Positions 1-9,372 of a stretch of 64,000 nucleotides of DNA are shown here, piece by piece (position 1 is the stretch's first letter; each line of letters begins with the position of its first letter). Source of the DNA: JBKBUF01 sp046290815 (GTDB lineage: Bacteria > Bacteroidota > Bacteroidia > Cytophagales > Cytophagaceae); assembly GCA_046290815.1 (NCBI GenBank), contig JBKBUF010000026.1, forward strand, positions 4,242 to 68,241. Reading direction: 5' to 3'. The notes under the pieces were generated by a model. It saw only the letters and a list, made by a program, of their open reading frames with translations. It had not been told where the DNA came from and did not search any database. Position numbers and translations under genes: made by a program.

Positions 1-3000
1 GTGCCTCCGGTGCAAACCGGGGAATTACTTCCTGCACCATTAGGTGAAGAATACAAAACAGAAACTTCAGCGGGTGCAAGTTCCCTATCATAAATTAAAA
101 TATCATCTAAAGAACCATTAAAAAATGCACTTGCAGGAGCGGGGACCCATGTTTGGGTATCATATCCGAACCTCCAATATCCGGTGTAATTCTGCCCTGC
201 AACTGCAGTTGCATCCCCTCCTACATAAACCCCATCAATAAAAAATTTTATACCGGTTGTAGTTGACAATGTAGCAGTAGCCAGGTGCCAGTTACCGTCA
301 TTATATGAAGCAGTAGTATTAACAGATTTTACAATTCCTGAGTGATGCACACCGTAAAAGACTCTTCCGTCATTCACCATCCAGATACATCTATCCCAAT
401 TGGTGCTTGGTCCAGTTGGTTGAGATCCGAAACCGATAATTTTTCCACCGCTATTGGTTGTAGTTCTAAACCAAACAGAGATGGTGTAATTGTTGGGATT
501 ATTATATGTTACGTTGGTTGTTACGTATTGATTTGTACCATTAAAACTATATGCACTTCCCGAATTTCCAAATCTGTCAGCCACAGTGGCAGGCCCATTA
601 ATCAGTATTCCATTATTTGTACCTGTGGCATCATTTGCATTACCGTTAAAACTGTAATTGCTTAAGAGTCCCGCAGCAGGAATTTGTGAAATAACAGGAA
701 CAGAGTTTATTGAGGCTATTGCCTCCACTCTTGGACCAACATGTTCACAACCTCCCGGAGTGGATGCTGTTACAAAGTAAGTGGTTGTTGACGATAAAGA
801 AGGAGTTGTATACGTGGCGGCGGAACTTAAAGAACTTCCTCCTGCTGCCACATTATACCACCGATAAGAAGCAGCTCCTGATGCAGTTAAGTTAACTGCT
901 CCAGGCCCACAGCGAAATGCATTGTTAACCGAAGGAGCCGAAGGAATTGAACTTGTAATTTTAAAATCATCTAACTGCCATGTTCTGGCACCGTTGGTAT
1001 TTAAATTGGTAAATCTTATACCAACATTGCTTCCTTCCGGTATAATACCTGTAGCAGAATATCTTATCCATGAAGTTGATGCGATATCAAAATCCACAAA
1101 TGTAGGCGTTAATGAACCGATCACATTTCCGTTGTTTAATACATCTATCTTTAATTCACTAAGCGGCATGGTATTATTATTCCTCCTGAGATTAAAGAAT
1201 ATTCGAACATTGGAAAAGCCGGTCGTATTAATTCCCGAGATTTGCCAGGTTTGCCCGGTAGCGCCACCTGTAATTTCAACCACTCTGCCACTAATGGTAT
1301 TATTAGGATCAGTAGCCACCGCACCGGTTGCGCCTGCTGCATTAGTTTGCCAACTTGAAACCGTTGTTGTCACAATATTGCCGGTACCTGAATGGGTTAA
1401 ACCACTTGTCCAACCGGTATATGAAGTTATAGTAGTTGCCGCAGCAGTTCCTGCAGTTTCTACCGGATAAAGAAAACCAGACCTGAATGTAGCTATCACA
1501 GGGGTTCTTGCACTTTCACAACCATTTAATGTAGACGAAACATAATATGTTGTTGTAGCACTTAAAGAAGGAGTTGCAAAAGTTGATGTGGTGGCAAGCA
1601 CAGTTCCGCCTGCTGCAACATCATACCATGCATAAGCTCCAAATGAGCCTGAAGCAGAAAGTGTAGCGGTTCCTCCTCCGCAAACCCCTGCAGATACTTC
1701 TGTTGGTGCCGCTAAAGTAGCGTAAACATTAGCTACAACAGCTACCCTTGGACTTTCACTTCCATTATGAACAGCGCAAACATAATACGTTGTAGTACTA
1801 CTGATAGATGGTGTGGTATAAACAGCAGTAGAAGCAAGCAGAGTACCTCCTGAACTGGCATCGTACCATCTGTAACTTCCTGAAGAACCTGTAGCTGTCA
1901 AAGTAACAGTTCCTGTACCACATCTGTGTCCATCAGCAGCAGTAGGACTTTCAATCGGACCATTTCCAATAGTTGCAACAGCCGGACTCCGTTCGCTTTC
2001 ACAACCACCTGTAGTAGCAGAAGCCACATAATAGTTGGTTGTACTGCTAAGAAATGGTGTAGTATAATTTGCTGTTGTAGCAAGGCTAACACCTGCTGAA
2101 GGAACACTATACCATCTGTAATTAGAAGCACCTGATGCGGACAAACTAACACTTCCAGGGCCTGGTCTTGAAGCTCCTGTAGCTAGAGGCCCTGCAGGAG
2201 GAGCTGAAGAAATCTTAAAATCATCAATATGAAAATACCTTACTCCGCTGGTATTAGAATTAACAAATTTTATACTAAGATTAGAGGAACTAGGAATTTG
2301 ACCATCCATTGCATCTGTAGTATACCTCAGCCAATGTGTAGTTGTACCCGGGAAGTCAAGTTCTATAGGATTTAATACGGTTGCCAATGTACCGTTATTA
2401 TAAATTTCAATTGTCAAAGCACTTACCGGTACAGCAGTATTAGTTCTTCGCATATTGAAATAAAATTGGATACGAGAAAGGCCCGATGTATTAACATTTG
2501 CCAACTCCCAGGTACGGTTACCTGCCAGTTCCACGACTCTTCCGTCAACAGTATGGTTAGGATCCATAGGAATAGTGGTGGAACCACCTGTTGAAGTTTC
2601 CCAAGTAGTAACCGAAGTATTAATTGTTCCTGTTCCGGACATGGAAAATGGTGAACTCCACCCTGTATAGCTACCAATACTTGTTCCTGCTGTTCCGTTT
2701 CCTACAGTTTCAACAGGAAATGTATAATTGGGTTGAACGTAGGCTACTACCGGAGCCCTTGTAGCACTTTCACAAACTCCATGGACAGAAGAAACATAAT
2801 AAGTAGTGGTACTGCTTAGGGAAGGGGTTAAAAAGGTACTCCCTTCAGCAATTACTGAACCACCCGAAGAAGCACTGTACCATCGGTAGTTATGCGGTGA
2901 CCCTGAAGCTGCCAAGGTAACTTTTCCGCGACCACAGACACTTCCGTCAATTACCACCGGAGCAGAAGGATATGTTTCCACCCAGGCTATAGCAGCTCTT

Positions 3001-3818
3001 CTTGAAGAAGCCTCACAGCCATCTGCATTTACAGACGCTACATAATACGTCGTAGTATTCGTTAAATGAGGGGTTGTATAAATTGTGCCTGAAGCTATAG
3101 GTGTTCCTCCTGTACTGGCTGTATACCATCTGTAGTTTACACCTCCGCTTGCAGTAAGTGTAACAGTGCCGGGATCACATCTGCCTGACAAACCAACAAT
3201 TGGCAATTGAGAGGGAGGACATGCCAGAGTTCCTCCAAGTGAAATATTATCCAACATGAAATAACTGTTAGACAACCCGCTGGTATTACTTATCCTGAGC
3301 CACAAATTATTGACCGCAGGTATGCCGGAACGTGTTAAATAATACCATCCAACATCGTTTCCCAAAGGATTAGTACCTAATGCAATTCTTGTATATGTAG
3401 CTCCGTTGTCTGTACTCCATTCGATATCAAGCCCTGAACCATTACTTTGTGCATTACCCTTAAACCACCACCAGGAAATATTGCCATCACCTGTTCTGTT
3501 GTCAATATTCTGAAAAAGAATAAATTTTGGAGTAGCACTGGTATTAGGAAGAAAATCAAGCCTGATACATGCCCCGCCAGCAGGAGATGCGGGAGTATTA
3601 TTATTTGAAATTATCCCATTTCCTGACTTTGGATATTCTGTATCATAATTATTGTATGTGGTGGCAGTATAAGTTCCATCCGGAGTAGTACCAAAAGTTT
3701 CCGTAAATACCTGAGCATGAATTTTACATACAAAAAATACATTCAGGACCATCCATATTGTGAATAATCTGGTAACACAAAAAATGCCTGACAATAATTT
3801 CCTTAACAAAAAATGCAT
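1..3818 (-). CDS. Giant secreted Ig_7/LamG surface protein, N-terminal part (runs off window)
   Basis: An open frame runs without a stop from an ATG at 3818 to the left edge (1272 codons seen), with an in-frame TAA just upstream of the start. Residues 1-36 form a long hydrophobic signal peptide ending in a KIHAQ-like cleavage site. Visible order: a jelly-roll-like segment (about 3710-3240), two Ig_7-type domains (WYxAxxGGxxIAxG, then TTTYYVxS; about 3220-2735), a carbohydrate-binding-like segment (2730-2210), three Ig_7 domains (2205-1495), a second copy of that segment (1490-950), one Ig_7 domain (945-720), a LamG/concanavalin domain (690-100), and the start of another Ig_7. The Ig_7 type is known mainly from Bacteroidota surface proteins. 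A T9SS C-terminal domain beyond the edge is likely but not seen. Probable role: an adhesin or polysaccharide-binding surface protein (inference). Confidence 0.85.
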   Translation of the reverse strand, partial: MHFLLRKLLSGIFCVTRLFTIWMVLNVFFVCKIHAQVFTETFGTTPDGTYTATTYNNYDTEYPKSGNGIISNNNTPASPAGGACIRLDFLPNTSATPKFILFQNIDNRTGDGNISWWWFKGNAQSNGSGLDIEWSTDNGATYTRIALGTNPLGNDVGWYYLTRSGIPAVNNLWLRISNTSGLSNSYFMLDNISLGGTLACPPSQLPIVGLSGRCDPGTVTLTASGGVNYRWYTASTGGTPIASGTIYTTPHLTNTTTYYVASVNADGCEASSRRAAIAWVETYPSAPVVIDGSVCGRGKVTLAASGSPHNYRWYSASSGGSVIAEGSTFLTPSLSSTTTYYVSSVHGVCESATRAPVVAYVQPNYTFPVETVGNGTAGTSIGSYTGWSSPFSMSGTGTINTSVTTWETSTGGSTTIPMDPNHTVDGRVVELAGNRTWELANVNTSGLSRIQFYFNMRRTNTAVPVSALTIEIYNNGTLATVLNPIELDFPGTTTHWLRYTTDAMDGQIPSSSNLSIKFVNSNTSGVRYFHIDDFKISSAPPAGPLATGASRPGPGSVSLSASGASNYRWYSVPSAGVSLATTANYTTPFLSSTTNYYVASATTGGCESERSPAVATIGNGPIESPTAADGHRCGTGTVTLTATGSSGSYRWYDASSGGTLLASTAVYTTPSISSTTTYYVCAVHNGSESPRVAVVANVYATLAAPTEVSAGVCGGGTATLSASGSFGAYAWYDVAAGGTVLATTSTFATPSLSATTTYYVSSTLNGCESARTPVIATFRSGFLYPVETAGTAAATTITSYTGWTSGLTHSGTGNIVTTTVSSWQTNAAGATGAVATDPNNTISGRVVEITGGATGQTWQISGINTTGFSNVRIFFNLRRNNNTMPLSELKIDVLNNGNVIGSLTPTFVDFDIASTSWIRYSATGIIPEGSNVGIRFTNLNTNGARTWQLDDFKITSSIPSAPSVNNAFRCGPGAVNLTASGAASYRWYNVAAGGSSLSSAATYTTPSLSSTTTYFVTASTPGGCEHVGPRVEAIASINSVPVISQIPAAGLLSNYSFNGNANDATGTNNGILINGPATVADRFGNSGSAYSFNGTNQYVTTNVTYNNPNNYTISVWFRTTTNSGGKIIGFGSQPTGPSTNWDRCIWMVNDGRVFYGVHHSGIVKSVNTTASYNDGNWHLATATLSTTTGIKFFIDGVYVGGDATAVAGQNYTGYWRFGYDTQTWVPAPASAFFNGSLDDILIYDRELAPAEVSVLYSSPNGAGSNSPVCTGG

Positions 3819-3941
3819 GCGGACCGGTGTAAATAATTAAAATTATTACACCAATTATTTACGTATGGGAATAACCTTAGTTGGATATAAAAAAGGATAT
3901 TGAGGGATTATTCTTTGAACTGCAGGATTCCACCCATAAAA

Positions 3942-3980
3942 AAATTCCGGAATTACTAATTTAGAGCAATCCCGGAATTT
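3942..3980 (-). terminator. Terminator of the sensor kinase gene
   Basis: AAATTCCGG at 3942-3950 pairs with CCGGAATTT at 3972-3980. On the minus strand the stem is followed by a T run, right after the stop of the leftward kinase gene. Confidence 0.6.
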
Positions 3981-4000
3981 GAGTATTATAATCTGATTTC

Positions 4001-5881
4001 TTACGCTTCCTGTAATAAGACAGGTTGAACTTCCTTTGTAAATCGGACAGTAAACTTACTTCCAACACCTTCCTGGCTTTCAACCTGAACTTTACCATTC
4101 AACTTCTCTATGTTGTGCTTCACAATATAAAGCCCTAATCCGGTCCCGATTGAACCTTCATTGACTTTATAAAACATATCAAAAATCTTCGAAGCATTGT
4201 CTTTACTGATACCAAGACCATTGTCTTCAAAACTGATTTCAAAACATTCTTCATTTTCTGAAATATTAATTTTCAAATATGAAGTCTCTTTGGATTTATC
4301 AGAATATTTAATGGCATTTTCTACGAAATTCTGAAGAATCGAATGAATCATGTTGTGGTCAGACATCAGCTCAGTACTTTCAGGAATATTCACTTCAAAT
4401 TTCATTCGATCAAATCCATCAAAATTTTTGAAACTTTCAATTACCTGGTCAAGCACAGATCTGATATTTACATTTGTTTTATGAACCTCTGCCTTCTTTG
4501 CCCTTGAAAGCTCCAATAGATCCGAGACCATAAGATCAAGTTTATCAATGCTCTTATTGATATGATTGAAAATTTCAATTGAATTTTGGTCCTGCACCGT
4601 CTTCACTCCTACTTTGGTTAATCCAAGCAGTGACTTCAGAGGTCCTTTGATATCATGCGAAGCCTTGTATACAAACATGTCGAGCTCATGATTTTGCTCT
4701 TCTATTAATTCCTTCTGCTTACTAATTTCCTCTAACCTTAAAGCCAGTTCCGCCTGAACTCTTTGAAGATCTTCATTCATCTGTAACAATCCTTTCTTCT
4801 GCTTCCTCATTTTCATGGAAATTGAATAAAATACTACAGCCAGTAAAAGCAAAGAAGATGAAATAATCGAGAATATAATCAGGTTTCTCTTTGATTTTTT
4901 CTCCACCAGGATTCTCTGCTTTTCGGCAATTTCAAATTTTTTCATTGCTACTTCATTCAAAGAATCTTTCTCCTGAATTATTCTCTTTAATTTATCAATC
5001 AGCAAGAGTGTTTTTTCTTCTGCCTTTTGATAAGCTAAAGCATTTTCATATAATGTCTTTTCAAGATTCTGTACATACAACTCAAGTTCTTTTCGCTTCT
5101 CAGGACTCAAATTCTTCTCAGTTCTTAATCTCTCTGTAACTGAAATAATCTCTTCCCTGATTTTATTATTATTTTCTTCAATTCTATGTCTTTCTTCAAG
5201 TATTAATCCGGTGATAGATTCAAAATCGTTTTTATATTGATTGAAAACCACTTCTTCCAATTCTTCAGGAGTAAGGTCTTTTTCAATTAGTTCTTTTACC
5301 TGAAGTGTATCCTGGCTTTTTGGTTTCTCAACAGCTTTAGCCACAGCCACAGGCGCAAGAGCGAAATAGTAATTCTTCCCTTTAGATTCTGTTAAAACAC
5401 CAGTATATCCATTAAAAATAAGCAGATCTGCATCAAAATTTTTTGAAGGAATTTTTACAAGACCGTTGGCATCGGAAACATAAGTGGTATGGCCTGACTT
5501 TACTGACACCCCTTTTATAGGTGATTTATTTCCTGATAATACATACACGAAGAAAGATTCTTTATCCGGAGACACTTTCTTCACAATTACTTCAATTTCC
5601 TTATCATCTTCATAGTAAAGAAATTCTTTCATTTCAAATCCGGATTTCTCCAGTTTTACTGTAAGAGGCATCTTTAGTTTTTTGGCGGGTGTAAAAATAG
5701 CTTTGCCTGATTTATCAGTTTTACACGGTGTATTATCATCAATAATTACAATTGCGCCCTCCACCGGGGCTTCAGATTCTTCCATGACTATCACTTTCAC
5801 AGGGTCTTCCTTGGAAAAGGAAGGTTGTAAAATCAATGAAAAAAAAGATAGCAGAATTAAAAACTTTAAATGGAACTTCAT
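4001..5881 (-). CDS. Membrane sensor histidine kinase with carboxypeptidase-regulatory-like N-terminus
   Basis: This is a 626-residue protein. Signal peptide 1-23; two carboxypeptidase-regulatory-like (CarboxypepD_reg/Ig-like) beta domains at about 27-103 and 108-180; a charged coiled coil 200-330; one membrane helix at 333-355; a second coiled coil 360-400. The HisKA H-box is SHDIKGPL with phospho-acceptor His409. The HATPase domain has its N-box at NFVENAIKYS (518-527), G1 at DNGLGIS (553-559) and G2 at GTGLGL (579-584). All key residues are present, so it should autophosphorylate. There is no receiver domain and no response regulator next to it, so it is an orphan kinase. The periplasmic domains suggest it senses something at the envelope; the ligand is unknown. 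It diverges from the ArsR-type gene. Confidence 0.92.
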   Translation of the reverse strand: MKFHLKFLILLSFFSLILQPSFSKEDPVKVIVMEESEAPVEGAIVIIDDNTPCKTDKSGKAIFTPAKKLKMPLTVKLEKSGFEMKEFLYYEDDKEIEVIVKKVSPDKESFFVYVLSGNKSPIKGVSVKSGHTTYVSDANGLVKIPSKNFDADLLIFNGYTGVLTESKGKNYYFALAPVAVAKAVEKPKSQDTLQVKELIEKDLTPEELEEVVFNQYKNDFESITGLILEERHRIEENNNKIREEIISVTERLRTEKNLSPEKRKELELYVQNLEKTLYENALAYQKAEEKTLLLIDKLKRIIQEKDSLNEVAMKKFEIAEKQRILVEKKSKRNLIIFSIISSSLLLLAVVFYSISMKMRKQKKGLLQMNEDLQRVQAELALRLEEISKQKELIEEQNHELDMFVYKASHDIKGPLKSLLGLTKVGVKTVQDQNSIEIFNHINKSIDKLDLMVSDLLELSRAKKAEVHKTNVNIRSVLDQVIESFKNFDGFDRMKFEVNIPESTELMSDHNMIHSILQNFVENAIKYSDKSKETSYLKINISENEECFEISFEDNGLGISKDNASKIFDMFYKVNEGSIGTGLGLYIVKHNIEKLNGKVQVESQEGVGSKFTVRFTKEVQPVLLQEA

Positions 5882-6036
5882 CTAACTGTTTATTTATGAA
5901 TAAGCCTGATCAACTTTTACGCAAAACTGTTACTTTGGATTCAAATAATATTTTTTTATTTAATTTATTAAAAATCAGCACCAAAAAATTATAATAAACT
6001 CATGATATATACGTATATTCGCTAAAGCAAATATTC

Positions 6037-6438
6037 ATGATACGATTAAAAAATTTTGATCTGGGAACAGGGTCAGAAATATTTAAGGCTGTCAGCGATC
6101 AGTCCAGGGTCAGGATTTTAAATTTGATTTACAGAAACAAAGAAATGTGTATTTCAGATCTGGAGCTGATCCTTGACTTTACACAAACTAAAACTTCAAG
6201 ACATCTGATCTATTTGAAGAATGCCGGTGTAGTCAGGTATAAAAAAATCGATCAATGGGCTTATTACTTCATCAATGAAACGTATTATGATATAATTGCA
6301 CAAATTTTTCTTTTCTTTGAAAAGGATCCGCAATTGATAAAAGATCAGGAAGAATACCGGACCTTATATTCAAATAATGAGCTGGCAATCCGAAAACTTC
6401 ATAATAAATTAAAAAAATACCAACTACCCGATCTTTAA
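6037..6438 (+). CDS. ArsR-family winged-helix transcriptional regulator
   Basis: A 133-residue protein with the ArsR fold: a start helix (IFKAVSDQSRVRILNLI), a helix-turn-helix with recognition helix TKTSRHLIYLKNAGVV (about 50-66), and a beta wing (VRYKKIDQWAYYFIN). The position of the classical ELCVCDL metal site reads EMCISDL, with a single Cys38, so canonical alpha-3 metal sensing looks incomplete. First gene of a four-gene co-directional run (52, 13 and 2 nt gaps) with a [2Fe-2S] protein, a HAD nucleotidase and P5C dehydrogenase, and likely an autoregulator of that run (inference). The intergenic region with the divergent kinase (5882-6036) is AT-rich; I could not place a promoter with confidence. 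Confidence 0.88.
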   Translation: MIRLKNFDLGTGSEIFKAVSDQSRVRILNLIYRNKEMCISDLELILDFTQTKTSRHLIYLKNAGVVRYKKIDQWAYYFINETYYDIIAQIFLFFEKDPQLIKDQEEYRTLYSNNELAIRKLHNKLKKYQLPDL

Positions 6439-6490
6439 CATCATTAAACAAATTAAGTATAAAACTTCAACTTTTTACTTTAAACATCAC

Positions 6491-6796
6491 ATGAAATATA
6501 AAAAACACATATTTATCTGCACTAATCAGAGAGAGGATGGCAGACAATGCTGCGGAGAGAAAAAGGGAATGGAACTTGTAGATAAATTTAAACAATTGAT
6601 AAAAGAGAATAAGTTAAATCCAGAAGTCAGAGCTCAAAGGGCAGGATGTCTTGATGTATGCACCATTGGCCCTGCAGCAGTGGTTTACCCAGAAGGGGTT
6701 TTCTATGGCCATGTGCAACCGGAAGATGTAAAAGAAATTTTCGAATCACATATTCTTAACAATAAGATCGTAGAAAGACTGGAAGTCAAATTTTAG
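6491..6796 (+). CDS. Thioredoxin-like [2Fe-2S] ferredoxin-domain protein
   Basis: A 101-residue protein typical of the small (2Fe-2S) ferredoxin-domain family (thioredoxin-like fold, as in NuoE C-terminal domains and Shethna-type ferredoxins). Candidate ligands are Cys10 and Cys20 or Cys21 in the N-terminal loop, then Cys53 and Cys57 in AGCLDVCTIGP, giving a C-x9-C...C-x3-C pattern. A cytosolic electron carrier or cluster-binding protein; the partner is unknown. It lies 52 nt after the ArsR-type gene and 13 nt before the HAD gene. Confidence 0.88.
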   Translation: MKYKKHIFICTNQREDGRQCCGEKKGMELVDKFKQLIKENKLNPEVRAQRAGCLDVCTIGPAAVVYPEGVFYGHVQPEDVKEIFESHILNNKIVERLEVKF

Positions 6797-6809
6797 CAGA
6801 AACCAATTA

Positions 6810-7508
6810 ATGAAAAATTACAAACATATATTCTTCGATCTGGATCATACACTATGGGATTTCGAAAAGAATTGCACTGAAACACTTCAGGAGTTATATG
6901 ACCTTCATCGCATGTCAGAATTCCAAAGTTTTTCAGTACAAGATTTTATAAAGGAATACCTGTTTGTTAATGACAGCATGTGGAAGGATTTTAATGCCGG
7001 CCTGTTAACAAAAAAAGATATCCGGGATTTGAGATTCAAATATACATTTGAAAGGCTTGGTGTGGAGGAAAAACACATTCCGATGACAATTAATGAAGAA
7101 TTCCTCAGGCTTTGCCCTGCAAAAGGCCATCTACTTCCTTATGCTCATGATGTTTTATCATATCTTCACAAAAAATATATACTTCATATTCTAACCAATG
7201 GATTTACCGAAACCCAACACATCAAAATCAGTACTTCCAACCTAAGAATATATTTTAATGAGATCATCCATTCTGAGCATGTAGGTTACCCAAAACCTGA
7301 TAAAAGAATTTTTGAATTTGCTATAAATAAAGCTAAAGCGGGCTCATGCGAAGATTGCATTATGATTGGCGATGATCTTGAAGCCGATATTTTAGGTGCC
7401 AGAAATGCAGGGATGGATCATATATTTTTAAACAGAAAAAACCTTAAGCATTCCGAGGAGGTTATGTTCGAAATTAAATGTTTAAGTGAATTATATAAAA
7501 TTCTTTAA
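6810..7508 (+). CDS. YjjG-type HAD pyrimidine-nucleotidase
   Basis: A 232-residue HAD-superfamily phosphatase. Motif I is FFDLDHTLWDF (nucleophile Asp10, acid Asp12), motif II ILTNG (Thr129), motif III Lys162 in GYPKPD, and motif IV IGDDLEADILGA (Asp188, Asp189). The LDHTLWDF signature, a helical cap after motif I and the length match YjjG-type noncanonical pyrimidine nucleotidases, which hydrolyse nucleoside monophosphates and help remove damaged nucleotides. Specificity is inferred from family resemblance. The stop is 2 nt before the next start, so it is co-transcribed with pruA. Confidence 0.88.
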   Translation: MKNYKHIFFDLDHTLWDFEKNCTETLQELYDLHRMSEFQSFSVQDFIKEYLFVNDSMWKDFNAGLLTKKDIRDLRFKYTFERLGVEEKHIPMTINEEFLRLCPAKGHLLPYAHDVLSYLHKKYILHILTNGFTETQHIKISTSNLRIYFNEIIHSEHVGYPKPDKRIFEFAINKAKAGSCEDCIMIGDDLEADILGARNAGMDHIFLNRKNLKHSEEVMFEIKCLSELYKIL

Positions 7509-7510
7509 AA

Positions 7511-9136
7511 ATGACCACAAATAACCATACATACAATCCGTCTAATGAGCCGGTATTAGATTATGCTCCGGGATCTAAGGAAAGAGCAGAGCTTATACTT
7601 GCATTAAAAGATGTTCGCTCAAAAGTCATAGATATCCCGATGGTTATTGGTGGTGAAAAAATTTTTACAGAAAAAAAATTCCCGATTACTCCTCCTCACG
7701 ACCATAAACATTTGCTTGCAGAATTTTCTCACGGGGAAGCTAAACATGTAGAGCAGGCGATTCATGCTGCTTTATCAACGAAAAAATCATGGGAAGCAAA
7801 AACTGTCGAAGATAAAGCAAAAATATTTTTAAAAGCTGCAGACCTTATTACAGGGAAGTATCGCGCTAAAATAAATGCTGCCACCATGCTTGGTCAGTCC
7901 AAAAATGTGTATCAGGCTGAAATTGATTCCGCCTGTGAGATGGCAGATTTCCTTCGGTTCAATGTGAAGTACTTATATGAGTTATTAAAAATCCAGCCGG
8001 CATCTTCGCAAGGTGTAATAAACAAAATGCATTACCGGCCTCTTGAAGGGTTCGTTTTTGCGCTGACTCCATTCAATTTTACTGCAATAGCCGGAAACCT
8101 TCCCATGGCTCCTGCACTGCTCGGCAATACAGTAGTATGGAAACCTGCTTTCACTCAGATTTATTCTGCCTATGCCTTAATGGAAATATTCACAGAGGCC
8201 GGGCTCCCTCCCGGTGTAATTAACTTAATTTATACTGACGGACCATTGACAGGTGAAATTATTTTTAAGGACCGTGACTTTGCAGGCATTCATTTTACAG
8301 GAAGCACACATGTTTTTCAAAACATCTGGAGACAAATAGGAGAAAACATTTCCTACTATAAATCATATCCAAGAATTGTAGGCGAAACGGGCGGAAAAGA
8401 TTTTATCATAGCACATCCTGATTGTGATGTAAAAGCATTGGCTGTCGCAATGGTAAGAGGAGCATTCGAATATCAGGGGCAGAAATGTTCTGCAGCTTCC
8501 AGAGCTTATATACCTGAAAGTATTTGGGAAGAATTAAAAACTGAAATGTTTGCGATGCTCTCCCAAATAAAAATGGGGCCTGTGGAAGACTTCAGCAACT
8601 TTATCAACGCAGTAATTGACGAAAAGTCGTTTAATAAAATTGCAGGTTATATTAAAAAGGTAAAACAAGCCACCAATGCAGAAATCATCTGGGGAGGTAA
8701 GTACGATAAATCTACCGGCTACTATATTGAACCTACTATCATACTCACTTCTGATCCGTATTACACCACAATGTGTGAAGAAATATTCGGGCCAGTACTG
8801 ACAGTACATGTTTATAAGGATTCGAAATTTGAAGACATTTTACAAATAGCAGACAAGACTTCTCCTTATGCATTAACGGGAGCAATATTTTCCAGACAAA
8901 GGTCAGCTGTGGAACTTGCCTCCAAAATATTAAGGCATGCTGCAGGAAACTTTTACATTAATGACAAACCAACAGGAGCTGTTGTAAACCAACAACCCTT
9001 CGGAGGGGCAAGAGGTTCCGGGACAAATGATAAAGCAGGATCAATTTTTAATCTCATTCGCTGGACTTCAGTACAAACTATTAAAGAAAATCTTAATCCT
9101 CCTACTGATTACAGATATCCATTTATGGCAAAATAA
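7511..9136 (+). CDS. pruA: L-glutamate gamma-semialdehyde (delta-1-pyrroline-5-carboxylate) dehydrogenase
   Basis: A 541-residue aldehyde dehydrogenase that oxidises glutamate semialdehyde/P5C to glutamate with NAD+, the second step of proline breakdown. The general base is Glu292 in GETGGKD and the catalytic nucleophile Cys326 in YQGQKCSAASR. The cofactor-binding segment TPFNFTAIAGNLPMAPALLGN and the C-terminal QPFGGARGSGTNDKAG are characteristic of single-domain P5CDH (about 540 residues). There is no PutA proline dehydrogenase domain here, so proline dehydrogenase must be encoded elsewhere. Last gene of the ArsR / [2Fe-2S] / HAD run. Confidence 0.95.
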   Translation: MTTNNHTYNPSNEPVLDYAPGSKERAELILALKDVRSKVIDIPMVIGGEKIFTEKKFPITPPHDHKHLLAEFSHGEAKHVEQAIHAALSTKKSWEAKTVEDKAKIFLKAADLITGKYRAKINAATMLGQSKNVYQAEIDSACEMADFLRFNVKYLYELLKIQPASSQGVINKMHYRPLEGFVFALTPFNFTAIAGNLPMAPALLGNTVVWKPAFTQIYSAYALMEIFTEAGLPPGVINLIYTDGPLTGEIIFKDRDFAGIHFTGSTHVFQNIWRQIGENISYYKSYPRIVGETGGKDFIIAHPDCDVKALAVAMVRGAFEYQGQKCSAASRAYIPESIWEELKTEMFAMLSQIKMGPVEDFSNFINAVIDEKSFNKIAGYIKKVKQATNAEIIWGGKYDKSTGYYIEPTIILTSDPYYTTMCEEIFGPVLTVHVYKDSKFEDILQIADKTSPYALTGAIFSRQRSAVELASKILRHAAGNFYINDKPTGAVVNQQPFGGARGSGTNDKAGSIFNLIRWTSVQTIKENLNPPTDYRYPFMAK

Positions 9137-9372
9137 TAATTCGGAATTAAAGCGGTATAAAATTCTACAAAACCTCTTTTTTTTTATCTTCTCCTGATTT
9201 TTCCCTGAAATTGAGATAGGATATTTTTAGTCTATACTAATCAAATCAGGTTTAGAAAATTTGATATTTTTGAACAAACAGAGGTTACTTGGTTCATAAG
9301 TAGCTTATATAAATCAGCTGTCCGAAAAAGGGGAATTCGGGTAGCAGAATTCTGAAAACAAATATTATACTT

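Noticed and set aside
922..1470. 182-codon rightward frame
   Set aside because: It lies antisense inside the Ig_7/LamG surface gene, which shows a full domain series in its own frame, and it has no domain sense.
9265..9272. TATTTTTG as a -7 box before the 9373 gene
   Set aside because: No matching TTTG element upstream at a suitable distance.
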